From Saccharothrix australiensis (GTDB lineage Bacteria > Actinomycetota > Actinomycetes > Mycobacteriales > Pseudonocardiaceae): a DNA stretch of 64,000 nucleotides. This document shows positions 9,075 through 21,380 of this stretch, piece by piece. The notes below the pieces were generated by a model. The model saw only the letters and a list, made by a program, of their open reading frames with translations. It ran no database searches and was not told the DNA's origin. The position numbers and the translations under genes were made by a program. Each line of letters starts with the position of its first letter. Positions within the stretch are counted from its first letter, which is position 1. The DNA lies in contig NZ_RBXO01000001.1 in NCBI RefSeq assembly GCF_003634935.1, positions 1,699,501 through 1,763,500 of the forward strand. Direction: 5' to 3'.

Positions 9075-9683
9075 GTGACGCAGCACTTCTTCCCGACGCC
9101 CGAGATGCGGTCGGCCACGGGGATGAACCTCAACGACTCGGTCTACGAGCGCCTGCTCCGCGAGCGGATCATCGTGCTGGGGTCGCAGGTCGAAGAGGGC
9201 ATCGCCAACCAGATCACCGCGCAGCTGCTCCTCCTCGCGGCGGAGGACCCCGAGAAGGACATCACCCTCTACATCAACTCGCCCGGCGGCTCGGTGACGG
9301 CGGGCATGGCGATCTTCGACACGATGCAGCTCATCGAGCCCGACGTGGCGACCTACGCGATGGGGCTGGCGGCGTCGATGGGCCAGTTCCTGCTGTCCGC
9401 GGGCACGCCCGGCAAGCGGCACGCCCTGCCGCACGCCCGGATCCTGATGCACCAGCCCTCGGCGGGCGTCGGCGGCACGGCGGCCGACATCGCGATCCAG
9501 GCGGACATGCTGACCCGGACCAAGCAGGAGATGGCCGAGCTGATCGCGCAGCACACCGGTCAGCCGGTCGAGCGCATCATCGCCGACTCGGACCGCGACC
9601 GCTGGTTCACCGCCCAGGAGGCCCTGGAGTACGGCTTCGTGGACAAGGTGATCACCCGCGCCAGCCAGGCGAACACCAACTGA
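9075..9683 (+). CDS. clpP1: ATP-dependent Clp protease proteolytic subunit ClpP1
   Basis: This 202-residue serine protease subunit carries the nucleophile Ser in [11 protein letters not shown] and the catalytic His in LMHQPSAG. It also has the handle and oligomer regions typical of ClpP ([12 protein letters not shown]). In actinobacteria ClpP1 and ClpP2 form a mixed tetradecamer that degrades substrates unfolded by ClpX or ClpC1. The GTG at 9075 is the likely start; the first residues are a propeptide removed in this family. It is followed after 29 bases by clpP2, so the two are probably one operon. Confidence 0.96.
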   Translation: MTQHFFPTPEMRSATGMNLNDSVYERLLRERIIVLGSQVEEGIANQITAQLLLLAAEDPEKDITLYINSPGGSVTAGMAIFDTMQLIEPDVATYAMGLAASMGQFLLSAGTPGKRHALPHARILMHQPSAGVGGTAADIAIQADMLTRTKQEMAELIAQHTGQPVERIIADSDRDRWFTAQEALEYGFVDKVITRASQANTN

Positions 9684-9712
9684 CCGGGCAGCACAGGACC
9701 AGGAGAGAACCA

Positions 9713-10339
9713 GTGAGCCAGTTCCACGCGCCGCAGTCCCGGTACGTGCTCCCCTCGTTCGTCGAGCGCACCAGCTACGGCATCAAGGAGTCCAACCCGT
9801 ACAACAAGCTGTTCGAGGAGCGCATCATCTTCCTCGGCGTGCAGGTGGACGACGCGTCGGCCAACGACGTGATGGCCCAGCTGCTCGTGCTGGAGTCGGA
9901 GGACCCGGACCGCGACATCCTGATGTACATCAACTCGCCGGGTGGCTCGTTCACCTCGCTGATGGCCATCTACGACACCATGCAGTTCGTCCGCCCGGAC
10001 ATCCAGACCTACTGCCTGGGCCAGGCGGCCTCCGCGGCGGCGGTCCTGCTGGCGGCGGGCACGCCGGGCAAGCGCCACGCGCTGCCCAACTCGCGCATCC
10101 TGATCCACCAGCCGGCCACCGAGGGCGTCTACGGGCAGGTCTCCGACCTGGAGATCCAGTCCAACGAGATCCAGCGGGTGCGCAGGCTGCTGGAGACCAC
10201 GCTGGCCAAGCACACCAGCAAGAGCGCCGAGCAGGTGCGCACCGACATCGAGCGCGACAAGATCCTGACCGCCGAAGAGGCCAAGGACTACGGCATCGTG
10301 GACCTCGTCCTGCCGTACCGGAAGCTGTCGGCGAAGTAA
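9713..10339 (+). CDS. clpP2: ATP-dependent Clp protease proteolytic subunit ClpP2
   Basis: This 208-residue paralogue of ClpP1 has the catalytic Ser in [14 protein letters not shown] and His in [10 protein letters not shown]. Its N-terminus is longer than in ClpP1 ([15 protein letters not shown]), as expected for the actinobacterial ClpP2 subunit that docks the ATPase. The GTG start at 9713 has AGGAGAG a few bases upstream. It is co-transcribed with clpP1, and a 17-bp perfect hairpin just downstream separates the pair from clpX. Confidence 0.96.
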   Translation: MSQFHAPQSRYVLPSFVERTSYGIKESNPYNKLFEERIIFLGVQVDDASANDVMAQLLVLESEDPDRDILMYINSPGGSFTSLMAIYDTMQFVRPDIQTYCLGQAASAAAVLLAAGTPGKRHALPNSRILIHQPATEGVYGQVSDLEIQSNEIQRVRRLLETTLAKHTSKSAEQVRTDIERDKILTAEEAKDYGIVDLVLPYRKLSAK

Positions 10340-10351
10340 CGCGCCGTGACG

Positions 10352-10400
10352 CCCGACACGCCGAACCGACCAGGGGTCCTGCCCGGTTCGGCGTGTCGGG
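10352..10400 (+). terminator. strong terminator between clpP2 and clpX
   Basis: The arms 10352-10368 and 10384-10400 are perfect 17-bp complements with a 15-nt loop, starting 12 bases after the clpP2 stop. There is no U tract. It indicates that clpX has its own promoter in 10401-10544. Confidence 0.8.
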
Positions 10401-10544
10401 GGCACGCTGGTCCTCCCGCACATGCGGGTGGGACAGGTACCGTCGAGGGGAACGGGCGGACACCGCACCCAGCGGGTGGATGCCAACCAGCAGTCAGGCG
10501 CACTTCACCAGGTCGTGCGCCGGAGGGGACAGAGGTCAGCGGTC

Positions 10545-11825
10545 ATGGCGCGTATCGGTGACGGCGGCGACCTGCTGAAGTGCTCTTTCTGCGGCAAGAG
10601 CCAGAAGCAGGTGAAAAAACTCATCGCCGGCCCCGGTGTCTACATCTGCGATGAGTGCATCGACCTCTGCAACGAGATCATCGAGGAAGAGCTCGCGGAG
10701 GCCGGCGACGTCAAGCTCGACGAGCTGCCCAAGCCCGCCGAGATCCACGAGTTCCTCGACCAGTACGTGATCGGCCAGAACGAGGCCAAGCGGACGCTCT
10801 CGGTGGCGGTCTACAACCACTACAAGCGCATCCAGGCGGGCGACCGCGGGCGTGAGGGGCGCGACGACGGCGTGGAACTCGCCAAGTCGAACATCCTGAT
10901 GCTCGGCCCGACCGGGTGCGGCAAGACCTACCTGGCCCAGACCCTCGCGAAGATGCTGAACGTGCCGTTCGCGATCGCGGACGCCACGGCGCTGACCGAG
11001 GCGGGCTACGTGGGCGAGGATGTGGAGAACATCCTGCTCAAGCTGATCCAGGCGGCGGACTACGACGTCAAGCGCGCCGAGACCGGCATCATCTACATCG
11101 ACGAGGTCGACAAGATCGCTCGAAAGAGTGAAAACCCGTCGATCACGCGGGACGTGTCCGGCGAGGGCGTGCAGCAGGCGCTGCTGAAGATACTGGAGGG
11201 CACGACGGCCTCCGTGCCGCCACAGGGCGGGCGCAAGCACCCGCACCAGGAGTTCATCCAGATCGACACGACGAACGTGCTGTTCATCGTGGCGGGCGCG
11301 TTCGCGGGCCTGGAGAAGATCATCCAGGACCGGGTCGGCAAGCGCGGCCTCGGCTTCGGCGCCGAGGTGCGCACCAAGGCCGAGGTGGACGCGGCGGACT
11401 ACTTCGCCGAGTCGATGCCCGAGGACCTGATCAAGTTCGGCCTGATCCCGGAGTTCATCGGCCGGTTGCCGATGGTCGCCAGCGTCACGAACCTGGACAA
11501 GGAATCCCTGGTCCGCATCCTCACCGAGCCGAAGAACGCCCTGGTCAAGCAGTACCAGAAGCTCTTCGAGATGGACGGCGTCGAGCTGGAGTTCACCAAG
11601 ACCGCGATGGAGGCGGTGGCCGACCAGGCGATCCTGCGGGGCACCGGCGCGCGCGGCCTGCGGGCGATCATGGAGGAGGTCCTGCTGCCGGTGATGTACG
11701 ACATCCCGAGCCGCACGGACGTCGCCAAGGTCGTCATCACCGAGCAGACGGTGAAGGAGAACGTGAACCCGACGATCGTGGCCCGGCAGCCGTCCCGCCG
11801 GGAGCGCCGCGAGAAGTCGGCCTGA
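10545..11825 (+). CDS. clpX: Clp protease ATP-binding subunit ClpX
   Basis: This 426-residue AAA+ unfoldase has an N-terminal zinc domain with four cysteines (CSFCGKSQ and CDECIDLC). It also has Walker [12 protein letters not shown], Walker [11 protein letters not shown], and the pore and sensor regions of ClpX. It recognises tagged substrates, unfolds them and feeds ClpP1P2. The ATG at 10545 begins the conserved [14 protein letters not shown] hydrolase gene starts 2 bases after the stop, so the two are probably co-transcribed. Length and motifs are complete. Confidence 0.97.
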   Translation: MARIGDGGDLLKCSFCGKSQKQVKKLIAGPGVYICDECIDLCNEIIEEELAEAGDVKLDELPKPAEIHEFLDQYVIGQNEAKRTLSVAVYNHYKRIQAGDRGREGRDDGVELAKSNILMLGPTGCGKTYLAQTLAKMLNVPFAIADATALTEAGYVGEDVENILLKLIQAADYDVKRAETGIIYIDEVDKIARKSENPSITRDVSGEGVQQALLKILEGTTASVPPQGGRKHPHQEFIQIDTTNVLFIVAGAFAGLEKIIQDRVGKRGLGFGAEVRTKAEVDAADYFAESMPEDLIKFGLIPEFIGRLPMVASVTNLDKESLVRILTEPKNALVKQYQKLFEMDGVELEFTKTAMEAVADQAILRGTGARGLRAIMEEVLLPVMYDIPSRTDVAKVVITEQTVKENVNPTIVARQPSRRERREKSA

Positions 11826-11827
11826 CG

Positions 11828-12415
11828 TTGTCCCTGCCCTACGCGCTGCTCCTGCACGGCCTGGGCGGTTCCGGGCCGACGCACTGGCAGAACTGGCTGG
11901 CAGGCGAACTCGCCCACCACGGTGGGCAGGTCGACCTGCCGCAGTTCACCCTCCCGGACGCGCCGCGGCTCGACGTCTGGCTCGCCGAGCTGCGGGACCA
12001 CCTCGCCGCCGCACCTACCTCACCCGAACGGGTGGTGGTCGCGCACTCCCTCGCGGGTCTGCTGTGGCTGCACCACGCGGCGGGCGAGTTCGACGAGGCG
12101 CTGCGCGTGGACCGGGTGCTGCTGGTCGCGCCGCCGAGCCCGCGGCACGCCGGGGAACCGCTGATCAGCGAGTTCCTGGACGTGCCGCTGGACCCGGCGG
12201 CGCTGCGCCGGGCCGCCGGGTCGACGCGCCTGGTGATGGGCGAGGGCGACCCGTACTGCACGCTGGAGCAGGGCAAGGAGCTCGCCGAGGCGCTGCGCGT
12301 CGACGTGGACGTCATCGTCGGCGGCGCGCACCTGAACGCGGCCGCGGGCTACGGCTCGTGGGGCGCGGTGCTGAAGTGGGTGCGCAGCGACCGGACGCCG
12401 CTCACGCCGCGGTGA
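11828..12415 (+). CDS. RBBP9/YdeN-type alpha/beta hydrolase
   Basis: This 195-residue serine hydrolase has an oxyanion-hole loop LLHGLGGSG near the N-terminus. The nucleophile is in VVVAHSLAGLLWL, an Asp lies in GEGDPYC and a His in GGAHLNAAAGYG. Small hydrolases of this family (DUF1234/RBBP9-like) have poorly defined substrates. The TTG at 11828 starts two bases after clpX, the only start that gives the full fold. Its 3' end overlaps the convergent esterase gene by 14 bases. The neighbour relation to clpX gives no functional clue. Confidence 0.85.
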   Translation: MSLPYALLLHGLGGSGPTHWQNWLAGELAHHGGQVDLPQFTLPDAPRLDVWLAELRDHLAAAPTSPERVVVAHSLAGLLWLHHAAGEFDEALRVDRVLLVAPPSPRHAGEPLISEFLDVPLDPAALRRAAGSTRLVMGEGDPYCTLEQGKELAEALRVDVDVIVGGAHLNAAAGYGSWGAVLKWVRSDRTPLTPR

Positions 12416-13271
12416 CGCGCCGGCCGAGGAAGCGGATCACGTCGGGGACGACCTTGCGGTAGAAGACGTCGTCGTGACCACCGGGCGTGATCGCGGCGAC
12501 GGCGGGCTTCGCCGCGGCGATGAACTTCCGGGTCCCCTCGACGAACCGGTCGCGGTCGCCGACCCACACCCCGAGCGGCACGCCGCGCAGCGCGTCGGGG
12601 TGCCGGAGCGGGTCCAGCGCCGCCCACTGCTCCTCGTCCGCGAACGCCCTCCGCTTCGCCATCTCCGGCCACGACGTGAGCAGCGCGGGCGCGATCGCGG
12701 CGACGGCACCCGTCGGCTCGCGGCGCTCCGCGCGCCGACGGGCGTACAGCAGGGCCCCGAACCCGCCCATCGACACCCCCGTGCACGCGAACGGGGCCGG
12801 GTGGCCGCGTTCGGCGAGCCACCGGGGCACCTCGTCGAGCAGCATCCCCAGCGGGTCGTCGCCGGGCACGTTCTCGTGCCAGTAGTGGTCGCCGCCGTCC
12901 ACGGCCACGAACCCGAACGGCGGGGCCGCGCCGCGGGCGACGGCCGAGACCAGCACGTCGGGCATGCCGCCGACGGCCGCCTGGCGGGCGTTGCCGTGCA
13001 GCCCGTGCAGCAGCAGCGACACGGGCAGGCCCTCGGCGGGCACACCCGGCGGGAGGATCGTCACGAGGTCAACCCCACGGCCGCGCAGGCGGGAGTAGAC
13101 GCGCTCCACCCGCACCACGGGCCGCTTGGCGACGGGCACGGGCCCGGCGACGCCCAGCACGCGGCGCAGCGCCTCCCCGACCGGCGCGTGGCCGTGCAGC
13201 GCCACCGCCGAGCCGGTGACGGCCAGCCCGGTCGCGCCGAGCGCGCCGAGCAGCGTCCGCCTGCTGACCAT
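12402..13271 (-). CDS. exported esterase-D-like alpha/beta hydrolase with Tat-type signal
   Basis: The 289-residue protein starts with VSRRTLLGALGATGLAV, a twin-arginine-type signal followed by a hydrophobic stretch, so it is probably secreted or cell-wall associated. The catalytic region has LLLHGLHGN, the nucleophile elbow GVSMGGFGALL, an Asp in VGDRDRF and His in GGHDD. This is the layout of esterase D/antigen-85-like acyl esterases. The ATG at 13271 has GGAGGGGGAG upstream. It converges on the hydrolase downstream of clpX, with a 14-base overlap of coding ends. The natural substrate is unknown. Confidence 0.85.
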   Translation of the reverse strand: MVSRRTLLGALGATGLAVTGSAVALHGHAPVGEALRRVLGVAGPVPVAKRPVVRVERVYSRLRGRGVDLVTILPPGVPAEGLPVSLLLHGLHGNARQAAVGGMPDVLVSAVARGAAPPFGFVAVDGGDHYWHENVPGDDPLGMLLDEVPRWLAERGHPAPFACTGVSMGGFGALLYARRRAERREPTGAVAAIAPALLTSWPEMAKRRAFADEEQWAALDPLRHPDALRGVPLGVWVGDRDRFVEGTRKFIAAAKPAVAAITPGGHDDVFYRKVVPDVIRFLGRRVTAA

Positions 13272-13331
13272 CTCCCCCTCCAGCGGATGTCCCCCGACGT
13301 CCCAACGCGGGCGACCGGTCGGGAGTTCCGC

Positions 13332-14498
13332 CTAGACCGCGCCCCGCGCCCGCAGTTCCGCGATCTCCTCCGGGGTGTAACCGAGCGTCACCAGCACGTG
13401 GTCGGTGTCCGCGCCGTGGGACGGCACCGCGCCGGGCGTCCAGCCCCACGCGGAGGAGTCCACGGGCGGGCGCAGCACGGTCGCCTCGCCGCCGGGCACG
13501 GCGACCCGCGCCCAGCGGTCGCGTGCGGCGAGCTGCGGGTGCGCGGGCAGCTCGGCGACACCGCGGGTGCGGGCGGCGGGCACGTCGGCCGCGTCCAGCG
13601 CGGCCAGCAGGTCGGCGGCGGACCAGGCGGTGAAGTCCAGCTCGGCGTGCAGCTCGGCGCGGTGCGCGACCCGCGAGGCGACGCTGCCGAACCGCGGGTC
13701 GTCGGCCAGCGCGGGCCTGCCCAGCAGGGCGCACAGCCGCCGCCATTGCGGGTCGTTCTGCACCGCCAAGTGCACCGCGCCGTCCCGGCACGGGAACGGA
13801 CCGTAAGGCGCGATGCTGGGGTGGTGCGCGCCGGTGCGCGGCGCGGCGCGGCCCGTGCCCGCCGCGTACAGCAGGGGCTGGTGCATCCACTCGGCCAGCG
13901 CCTCGAACAGCGACAGCCGCAGCGTCGCGCCCTCTCCCGTCCGCGCGCGGTGCAGCAGGGCGGCCAGCACGGCGGAGTGCAGCTGCACCCCGGCGGCGAT
14001 GTCGGCCACCGAGATGCCGGCGCGGGCCGTGACGTCGCCCTCGCCGGTCAGCTCCACCAGGCCCGCCTCGGACTGCACCAGCGCGTCGAACGCCTTGCGC
14101 CCGGTGTAGGGCCCGCCCTCGCCGTACCCGGACAGCTCGCCGACCACCAGCGCGGGGCGCCGCGCCCGCAGCGCGTCGGCGTCCACGCCCGCGCGCCGCG
14201 CCGCGGCGGGCGACAGGTTGCACAGCACGACGTCGGCCCGCGCGACCAGCCGGTCGAGCACCGGGCGGCCGGCGGGGTTCTTCAGGTCGAGGGTCAGCGA
14301 CTCCTTGCCGACGTTGGTCCACGCGAAGTACGAGGACACCTCGCCGCACGCGTGGTCGTAGTGGCGGGCGAAGTCGCCGCCGTCGGGGCGCTCGACCTTG
14401 ACCACGCGCGCGCCGAGGTCGGCCAGCAGGCGGGTCGCGTAGGGCACGGCGACGGCTTGTTCGAGGCTGACGACCAGCACTCCGTCCAGGGGTCTCAA
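13332..14498 (-). CDS. class III CoA-transferase (CaiB/BaiF family)
   Basis: The 388-residue protein has the CaiB/BaiF fold: N-terminal [20 protein letters not shown], the [13 protein letters not shown] motif and the [15 protein letters not shown] region. An Asp in the [13 protein letters not shown] segment matches the position of the catalytic aspartate. It moves CoA between carboxylic acids; formyl-CoA:oxalate transferase is one member, but family members act on many acids. It starts with TTG overlapping the fdhD stop by four bases, so both are translated from one message. Together with FdhD and an OFA carrier it hints at formate/oxalate metabolism, but no oxalyl-CoA decarboxylase gene is present. 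Confidence 0.85.
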   Translation of the reverse strand: MRPLDGVLVVSLEQAVAVPYATRLLADLGARVVKVERPDGGDFARHYDHACGEVSSYFAWTNVGKESLTLDLKNPAGRPVLDRLVARADVVLCNLSPAAARRAGVDADALRARRPALVVGELSGYGEGGPYTGRKAFDALVQSEAGLVELTGEGDVTARAGISVADIAAGVQLHSAVLAALLHRARTGEGATLRLSLFEALAEWMHQPLLYAAGTGRAAPRTGAHHPSIAPYGPFPCRDGAVHLAVQNDPQWRRLCALLGRPALADDPRFGSVASRVAHRAELHAELDFTAWSAADLLAALDAADVPAARTRGVAELPAHPQLAARDRWARVAVPGGEATVLRPPVDSSAWGWTPGAVPSHGADTDHVLVTLGYTPEEIAELRARGAV

Positions 14499-15319
14499 GC
14501 GACGACCCGCTCCGCGCCCGCGTAGACGTTCATCGAGTCGCCGCGCAGGAAGCCGACCAGCGTGACGCCCTGCTCCACGGCCAGCTCGACGGCCAGCGAC
14601 GAGGGCGCGGACACGGCCGCGAGCACCGGCACGCCCGCCATCGCCGCCTTCTGCACCAGCTCGAACGACGCCCGGCCGGACACCACCAGCACGGTCCCGG
14701 TCAGCGGCACGCGGTCCTGGAGCACCGCCCAGCCCAGCACCTTGTCCACGGCGTTGTGCCGCCCCACGTCCTCCCGCACCACCAGCGCGTCACCCGATGC
14801 GGTGAAAAGTCCGGCCGCGTGCAGGCCGCCGGTGGACGCGAACACCTTCTGCCTGGCGCGCAGCGCGTCCGGCAGGCCGGCGAGCACGTCCACGTCGACG
14901 CGCACCGCGTCCTCGGCGGGGGAGTGGCGGGTCTTGAGCTTGACCGCGTCCAGCGCCGCCTTGCCGCACACCCCGCAGGACGAGGTGGTGTAGAAGTTGC
15001 GCTCCACGCTCGCGTCGGGCGGCGGCACGTGGTCGGCCAGCGCCACGTCGAGCACGTTGTAGGTGTTCAGCCCGTCGGGGCCGGCCCCCGCGCAGAACCG
15101 GGCGGCGGCGATGTCGCGCAGGCCGCCGATCACGCCCTCGCCGAGCAGGAAGCCGTGCGCGAGCTCCACGTCGTGACCGGGCGTCCGCATGGTCACGGTC
15201 AGCGCCGAACCGCTCACCCGCAGTTCCAACGGTTCCTCGGCGGCCAGCACGTCGACGCGCGTCCGGCGCGTTCGGCGCGAATACGTGACCACTGGGCGAC
15301 GGACGGTCACTCGCCCCAT
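14495..15319 (-). CDS. fdhD: formate dehydrogenase accessory sulfurtransferase FdhD
   Basis: This 274-residue protein has the CxxC motif in [13 protein letters not shown], the sulfur-relay cysteines of FdhD. It also has [15 protein letters not shown] and [12 protein letters not shown], the most conserved parts of the family. FdhD passes sulfur from a cysteine desulfurase to the molybdenum cofactor of formate dehydrogenases. The ATG at 15319 fits the family N-terminus. It overlaps the CoA-transferase start downstream and is divergent from the OFA carrier. Its likely client is the FdhF/YdeP oxidoreductase 3.8 kb away. Confidence 0.95.
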   Translation of the reverse strand: MGRVTVRRPVVTYSRRTRRTRVDVLAAEEPLELRVSGSALTVTMRTPGHDVELAHGFLLGEGVIGGLRDIAAARFCAGAGPDGLNTYNVLDVALADHVPPPDASVERNFYTTSSCGVCGKAALDAVKLKTRHSPAEDAVRVDVDVLAGLPDALRARQKVFASTGGLHAAGLFTASGDALVVREDVGRHNAVDKVLGWAVLQDRVPLTGTVLVVSGRASFELVQKAAMAGVPVLAAVSAPSSLAVELAVEQGVTLVGFLRGDSMNVYAGAERVVA

Positions 15320-15398
15320 CGTGGAACTCCTTCTCGACACTAGGTTCCGTGTCTGTCTGCGCGGGTCGGTCCCGACCAGGTTACGGAGGTGGCGGGCG

Positions 15399-16709
15399 GT
15401 GGGCTTCCTCGACCGGGCGCGCACGGTCGCGCCGCCGGGCTGGAACCGCTGGCTGGTGCCGCCCGCCGCGCTGTCGGTGCACCTGGCGATCGGCCAGGTG
15501 TACGCGTGGAGCGTGTTCAAGCCGCCGCTGGAGGGCGCGCTCGGCCTGTCCGGCACGCGGAGCGCGCTGCCGTTCCAGGTGGCCATCGTGATGCTCGGGC
15601 TGTCGGCGGCGTTCGGCGGCACGCTGGTCGAGCGCAACGGCCCCCGGTGGGCGATGGCGGTGTCCGCGACGTGCTTCTCGTCCGGGTTCCTGATCTCGGC
15701 GCTCGGCGCGTGGACCGGGTGGTTCTGGCTGGTCGTGCTGGGTTACGGGCTGGTCGGCGGCGTCGGCCTGGGCATCGGGTACATCTCGCCGGTGTCGACG
15801 CTGATCAAGTGGTTCCCGGACCGGCCGGGCCTGGCCACCGGCATCGCGATCATGGGGTTCGGCGGCGGCGCGCTGATCGCGTCGCCCTGGTCGGCCGGGA
15901 TGCTGGAGGCGTTCGGCCGGACCGGCGCGGGGATCGCCCTGGCGTTCCTGGTGCACGGCGTGGCGTACGCGGTGTTCATGTCGGTGGGCGTGCTGCTGGT
16001 GCGCGTGCCCGCCGAGGCGGCCGAGCGGTCGCCGGCGCGGTCGTCGTTCGGCGTGTCGGCGCGCAACGCCGTGCGGACGCCGCAGTTCTGGTGCCTGTGG
16101 GTGGTGCTGTGCTGCAACGTCACGGCGGGCATCGGCATCCTGGAGAAGGCGTCGCCGATGATCCGGGACTTCTTCGCCGGCACCGCCACCCCGGTCGCGG
16201 CGGGCGCCGCCGCCGGGTTCGTCGCGCTGCTGTCGCTGGCCAACATGGCGGGCCGGATCGTGTGGTCGTCCACATCGGACCTGGTGGGGCGCAAGAACGT
16301 CTACCGCGTGTACCTCGGTGTCGGCGCGGTGACGTACCTGGTGCTCGCGCTCGCGGGCGACGCGTCCACGGTGCTGTTCGTGGTGTGCGCCATGCTGGTC
16401 CTCTCGTTCTACGGCGGCGGGTTCGCCACCGTCCCGGCCTACCTGAAGGACCTCTTCGGCACCTACCAGGTGGGCGCGATCCACGGCCGCCTGCTGACCG
16501 CGTGGTCGGTGGCGGGCGTGCTCGGGCCGTTGATCGTCAACGCGGTCGCCGACCGCGCCGAGGCGGCCGGCGAGGCGGGGCCTGGCCGGTACACGACCTC
16601 GCTGCACGTCATGATCGCGCTGCTCGTTGTCGGGTTCGCGGCCAACGAGCTGGTGCGGCCGGTGGCCGGGCGGCACCACGAGCCGTCGGCGGGAGGGGCC
16701 TCCCGGTGA
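15399..16709 (+). CDS. OFA-family MFS transporter (oxalate/formate antiporter type)
   Basis: The 436-residue protein has twelve predicted membrane helices and the OFA features [17 protein letters not shown] in helix 1 and a duplicated MFS loop ([19 protein letters not shown]). OFA members exchange oxalate, formate or other small monocarboxylates. The GTG at 15399 has GGAGG upstream and begins just before helix 1. The stop overlaps the start of a 35-residue companion gene (GTGA). The neighbours fdhD and fdhF support formate as cargo, but this is an inference; family annotation alone does not settle substrate. Confidence 0.88.
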   Translation: MGFLDRARTVAPPGWNRWLVPPAALSVHLAIGQVYAWSVFKPPLEGALGLSGTRSALPFQVAIVMLGLSAAFGGTLVERNGPRWAMAVSATCFSSGFLISALGAWTGWFWLVVLGYGLVGGVGLGIGYISPVSTLIKWFPDRPGLATGIAIMGFGGGALIASPWSAGMLEAFGRTGAGIALAFLVHGVAYAVFMSVGVLLVRVPAEAAERSPARSSFGVSARNAVRTPQFWCLWVVLCCNVTAGIGILEKASPMIRDFFAGTATPVAAGAAAGFVALLSLANMAGRIVWSSTSDLVGRKNVYRVYLGVGAVTYLVLALAGDASTVLFVVCAMLVLSFYGGGFATVPAYLKDLFGTYQVGAIHGRLLTAWSVAGVLGPLIVNAVADRAEAAGEAGPGRYTTSLHVMIALLVVGFAANELVRPVAGRHHEPSAGGASR

Positions 16710-16813
16710 ACCGGACCGCGCTGCCGGTGCTCGCGTGGCTGTGGGTGGGGCTCCCGTTGGCCTACGGCCTGGTCGAGTTGATCCGCAAGGTGACCGCGCT
16801 GTTCACGGGCTAG
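16706..16813 (+). CDS. MFS transporter small subunit (35 residues)
   Basis: A 35-residue single-helix protein with the core LAWLWVGLPLAYGLVELI starts by a GTGA overlap with the OFA carrier. It resembles the small proteins annotated as MFS transporter small subunit that accompany OFA carriers in actinobacteria and proteobacteria. It is probably a membrane microprotein that binds the carrier. The TAG stop is also the first half of the TAGGGT hexamer that may be the promoter -10 of the next gene. It is easily missed because of its length. Confidence 0.8.
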   Translation: MNRTALPVLAWLWVGLPLAYGLVELIRKVTALFTG

Positions 16814-16816
16814 GGT
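16811..16816 (+). promoter_or_regulatory. -10 element (leaderless type) for the FAD oxidoreductase
   Basis: TAGGGT ends 6 nt before the GTG at 16823, so the transcript would begin at or next to the start codon. The TAG doubles as the stop codon of the upstream microprotein. Confidence 0.5.
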
Positions 16817-16822
16817 CGGCTG

Positions 16823-18358
16823 GTGGACTCCTACGACGTGGTGGTGGTCGGCGGCGGGCACAACGCCCTGGTCGCGGCGGCGTACCTGGCGAGGGCCGGG
16901 CGCTCGGTGCTGGTGGTGGAGAAGCTCGACCACGTCGGCGGCGCGGCGGTGGGCGAACAGGTGTTCCCCGGCGTGCCCGCCCGGCTGTCGCGCTACTCCT
17001 ACCTGGTGAGCCTGCTGCCCGACCGGATCGTCGCCGACCTCGGGCTGAAGGTGGCGCTGCGGTCGCGGGCGGCCTCCTCCTACACGCCCGCGGGCGACCT
17101 GCTGGTGGAGCGCGTGCCCGGCGAGGCGACGGCCGCGTCGTTCCGCGCGCTGACCGGGTCGGACGCCGAGTTCGAGCGGTGGCGGCGCTGGCACGCGGAC
17201 CTGGGTGTGCTGGCGGGCGCGCTCGCGCCGACGCTGCTGGAGCCGCTGGAGTCCCGCGAGCACGCCCGCATCCGGGTCGACGCGGTGGCGCGGATGCGGC
17301 TGTGGGAGCAGGTCTTCGAGCGCCCGCTGGGCGCCACGCTGGAGGAGCTGTTCACCGACGACGTCGTGCGCGGCGTGGTCGCGACGGACGGCCTGGTCGG
17401 CACGCACGCGTCCCTGCACGACCTGAAGGCCAACCGGTGCTTCCTGTACCACGTGATCGGCAACGGCACGGGCGAGTGGCGGGTGCCGGTCGGCGGGATG
17501 GGCGCGGTGACCGACGAGCTCGCGCGGGTCGCGCGGGAGGCCGGCGCGGAGATCGTCACCGGCGCGGAGGTGTCGCGGGTGGACGTCGACGGGTCCACCG
17601 GCGAGGTGGAGTTCGACGGCCGGACGGTCGGCGCGCGGTTCGTGCTGTCCGGGGTGGCGCCGCGCGTGCTGGACGCGTTGCGCGGCGTCGAGCGCCGCCC
17701 GGTCGCCGAGGGCTGCCAGGTCAAGGTGAACATGCTGCTGGAGCGGCTGCCGAGGTTGCGCGGCGGCGTGGACCCGGCCCTCGCCTTCGCGGGCACGCTG
17801 CACCTGGACGAGTCCTACGGGCAGCTGGAGACCGCCTACCGGGAGAGCGCCGACGGCCGGGTGCCGTCCGCGCTGCCCGCCGAGGTGTACTGCCACACGC
17901 TGACCGACCCGTCGATCCTGGGCGGCGACCTGGCCGGGCGAGGGTGGCACTCGCTGACGCTGTTCGGCCTGCACACGCCCGCCGCGCTGTTCGAGGAGGA
18001 CAACGAGGGGCTGCGCGAGCGGCTGGTCGGCCGCTACCTCGCGGCGCTGGACGAGCACCTCGAGGAGCCGATCGAGGAGTGCCTGGCGAAGGACGCCGAC
18101 GGCCGGCCGTGCCTGGAGGCCCGGACGCCGCTGGACCTGGAGGCGGAGCTGGGGCTGCCGCGCGGCAACATCTTCCACGGCGAGCTGCAGTGGCCGTTCG
18201 CCGAGCACGAGGACGAGGTCGGGCGGTGGGGCGTCGAGACCGAGGTGGCGAACCTGTTCGTGTGCGGCGCGGGCGCGCGGCGCGGTGGGTGCGTCAGCGG
18301 CGTCGGCGGGCACAACGCGGCGAAGGCGGTGCTGGAGCGCTGGTTCCCGCGGTCCTAG
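16823..18358 (+). CDS. phytoene-desaturase-like FAD-dependent oxidoreductase (PYROXD2 type)
   Basis: The 511-residue flavoprotein opens with the Rossmann dinucleotide motif VVVGGGHNALVAAAYLARAG. A C-terminal FAD-binding segment (NLFVCGAGARRGGCVSGVGGHNAAKAV) follows, as in phytoene desaturase/amine-oxidase relatives. No carotenoid genes are near, so it is not a canonical CrtI; the family includes many oxidoreductases of unknown substrate. The GTG at 16823 is right after a TAGGGT hexamer and no ribosome site is visible, consistent with leaderless translation. It follows the OFA carrier by 9 bases and might also be co-transcribed with it. Confidence 0.85.
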   Translation: MDSYDVVVVGGGHNALVAAAYLARAGRSVLVVEKLDHVGGAAVGEQVFPGVPARLSRYSYLVSLLPDRIVADLGLKVALRSRAASSYTPAGDLLVERVPGEATAASFRALTGSDAEFERWRRWHADLGVLAGALAPTLLEPLESREHARIRVDAVARMRLWEQVFERPLGATLEELFTDDVVRGVVATDGLVGTHASLHDLKANRCFLYHVIGNGTGEWRVPVGGMGAVTDELARVAREAGAEIVTGAEVSRVDVDGSTGEVEFDGRTVGARFVLSGVAPRVLDALRGVERRPVAEGCQVKVNMLLERLPRLRGGVDPALAFAGTLHLDESYGQLETAYRESADGRVPSALPAEVYCHTLTDPSILGGDLAGRGWHSLTLFGLHTPAALFEEDNEGLRERLVGRYLAALDEHLEEPIEECLAKDADGRPCLEARTPLDLEAELGLPRGNIFHGELQWPFAEHEDEVGRWGVETEVANLFVCGAGARRGGCVSGVGGHNAAKAVLERWFPRS

Positions 18359-18453
18359 CACCGGTCGCGGCGGACCGGGTGCCGGCGGGCTCGGTGCCGG
18401 TGGACTCGGGGTCGGGCTGCCGAGGACCCGGACGGGCGGATTCGGTGCGCGTG

Positions 18454-18969
18454 TCAGAGGCGGCCGAACAGCTCGGTGACGAGTTGCTTCTCCTGCTCGA
18501 AGTTCGCGCCCGACGTCACCGTGATCTCCACGGTCCCCTTGCGCGCCACCAGGGTGTTCTGCACGACCTCGCCGGTGCCCAGGGTGCCGGTGTACGCCTC
18601 GTCGTGGAACCCGGCCAGGTCCGCGACCCGCCGAGCGCCGCGGGCGAACGTCTCCCGGCCGCGCGCGAACGCGCCCGCGTCGACGCCGGCCCGGAACCGG
18701 ACCGAGGTCTCCGCGCCGCCCCCGGCGTACCGGCAGCGCACCTCGGCCCCGTCGATCGTCTCGCGGGGGTGCGCCAGGTTCAGCCGCAGCGCCGCGCCGA
18801 CGACCTCCTCGGGCGCGTCCGCGCAGCTGATGCCCGCCACCTCCGTCGCGGTGGTGGTCGGTGCGGGCGACGGGCCGCTGCTCGGCGCGGGCGCGCTCGC
18901 GGGCGCGGGGGTGCAGCCGCCGAGCAGCGCGAGCCCGCACGCGGCCACGAGCGCCATCCTGATGGTCAC
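18454..18969 (-). CDS. secreted lipoprotein, DUF3558-like
   Basis: This 171-residue protein has a short signal peptide with lipobox LLGGC and a Pro/Ala/Ser-rich linker. A compact domain follows with SCADAPEEVVGAAL and a Cys in VRCRYAG that could pair with it. This matches DUF3558-type lipoproteins of actinobacteria, anchored outside the membrane by the lipid-modified cysteine. The function is unknown. The GTG at 18969 has GGAGGG upstream; an ATG at 18957 is the alternative. It lies 110 bases downstream of the fdhF-like gene on the same strand. Confidence 0.8.
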   Translation of the reverse strand: MTIRMALVAACGLALLGGCTPAPASAPAPSSGPSPAPTTTATEVAGISCADAPEEVVGAALRLNLAHPRETIDGAEVRCRYAGGGAETSVRFRAGVDAGAFARGRETFARGARRVADLAGFHDEAYTGTLGTGEVVQNTLVARKGTVEITVTSGANFEQEKQLVTELFGRL

Positions 18970-19079
18970 CGGTCCCTCCAAGTCCCTCGTCGGAGGGTCG
19001 CCGGAACGGGCGTGGGCGTTACCCGCGGCGGGAGGCGGGTCCGGCCGCCTCCCGCCCGCGCGGCGGTGCCGCCGACGGG

Positions 19080-21380
<2,301 letters not shown>

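Noticed and set aside
13332..14498. CoA-transferase as formyl-CoA:oxalate transferase (Frc)
   Set aside because: The family is broad; no oxalyl-CoA decarboxylase is adjacent and specific residues cannot be checked here.
16823..18358. FAD oxidoreductase as carotenoid phytoene desaturase CrtI
   Set aside because: No carotenoid gene nearby and the family contains many oxidoreductases of other function.
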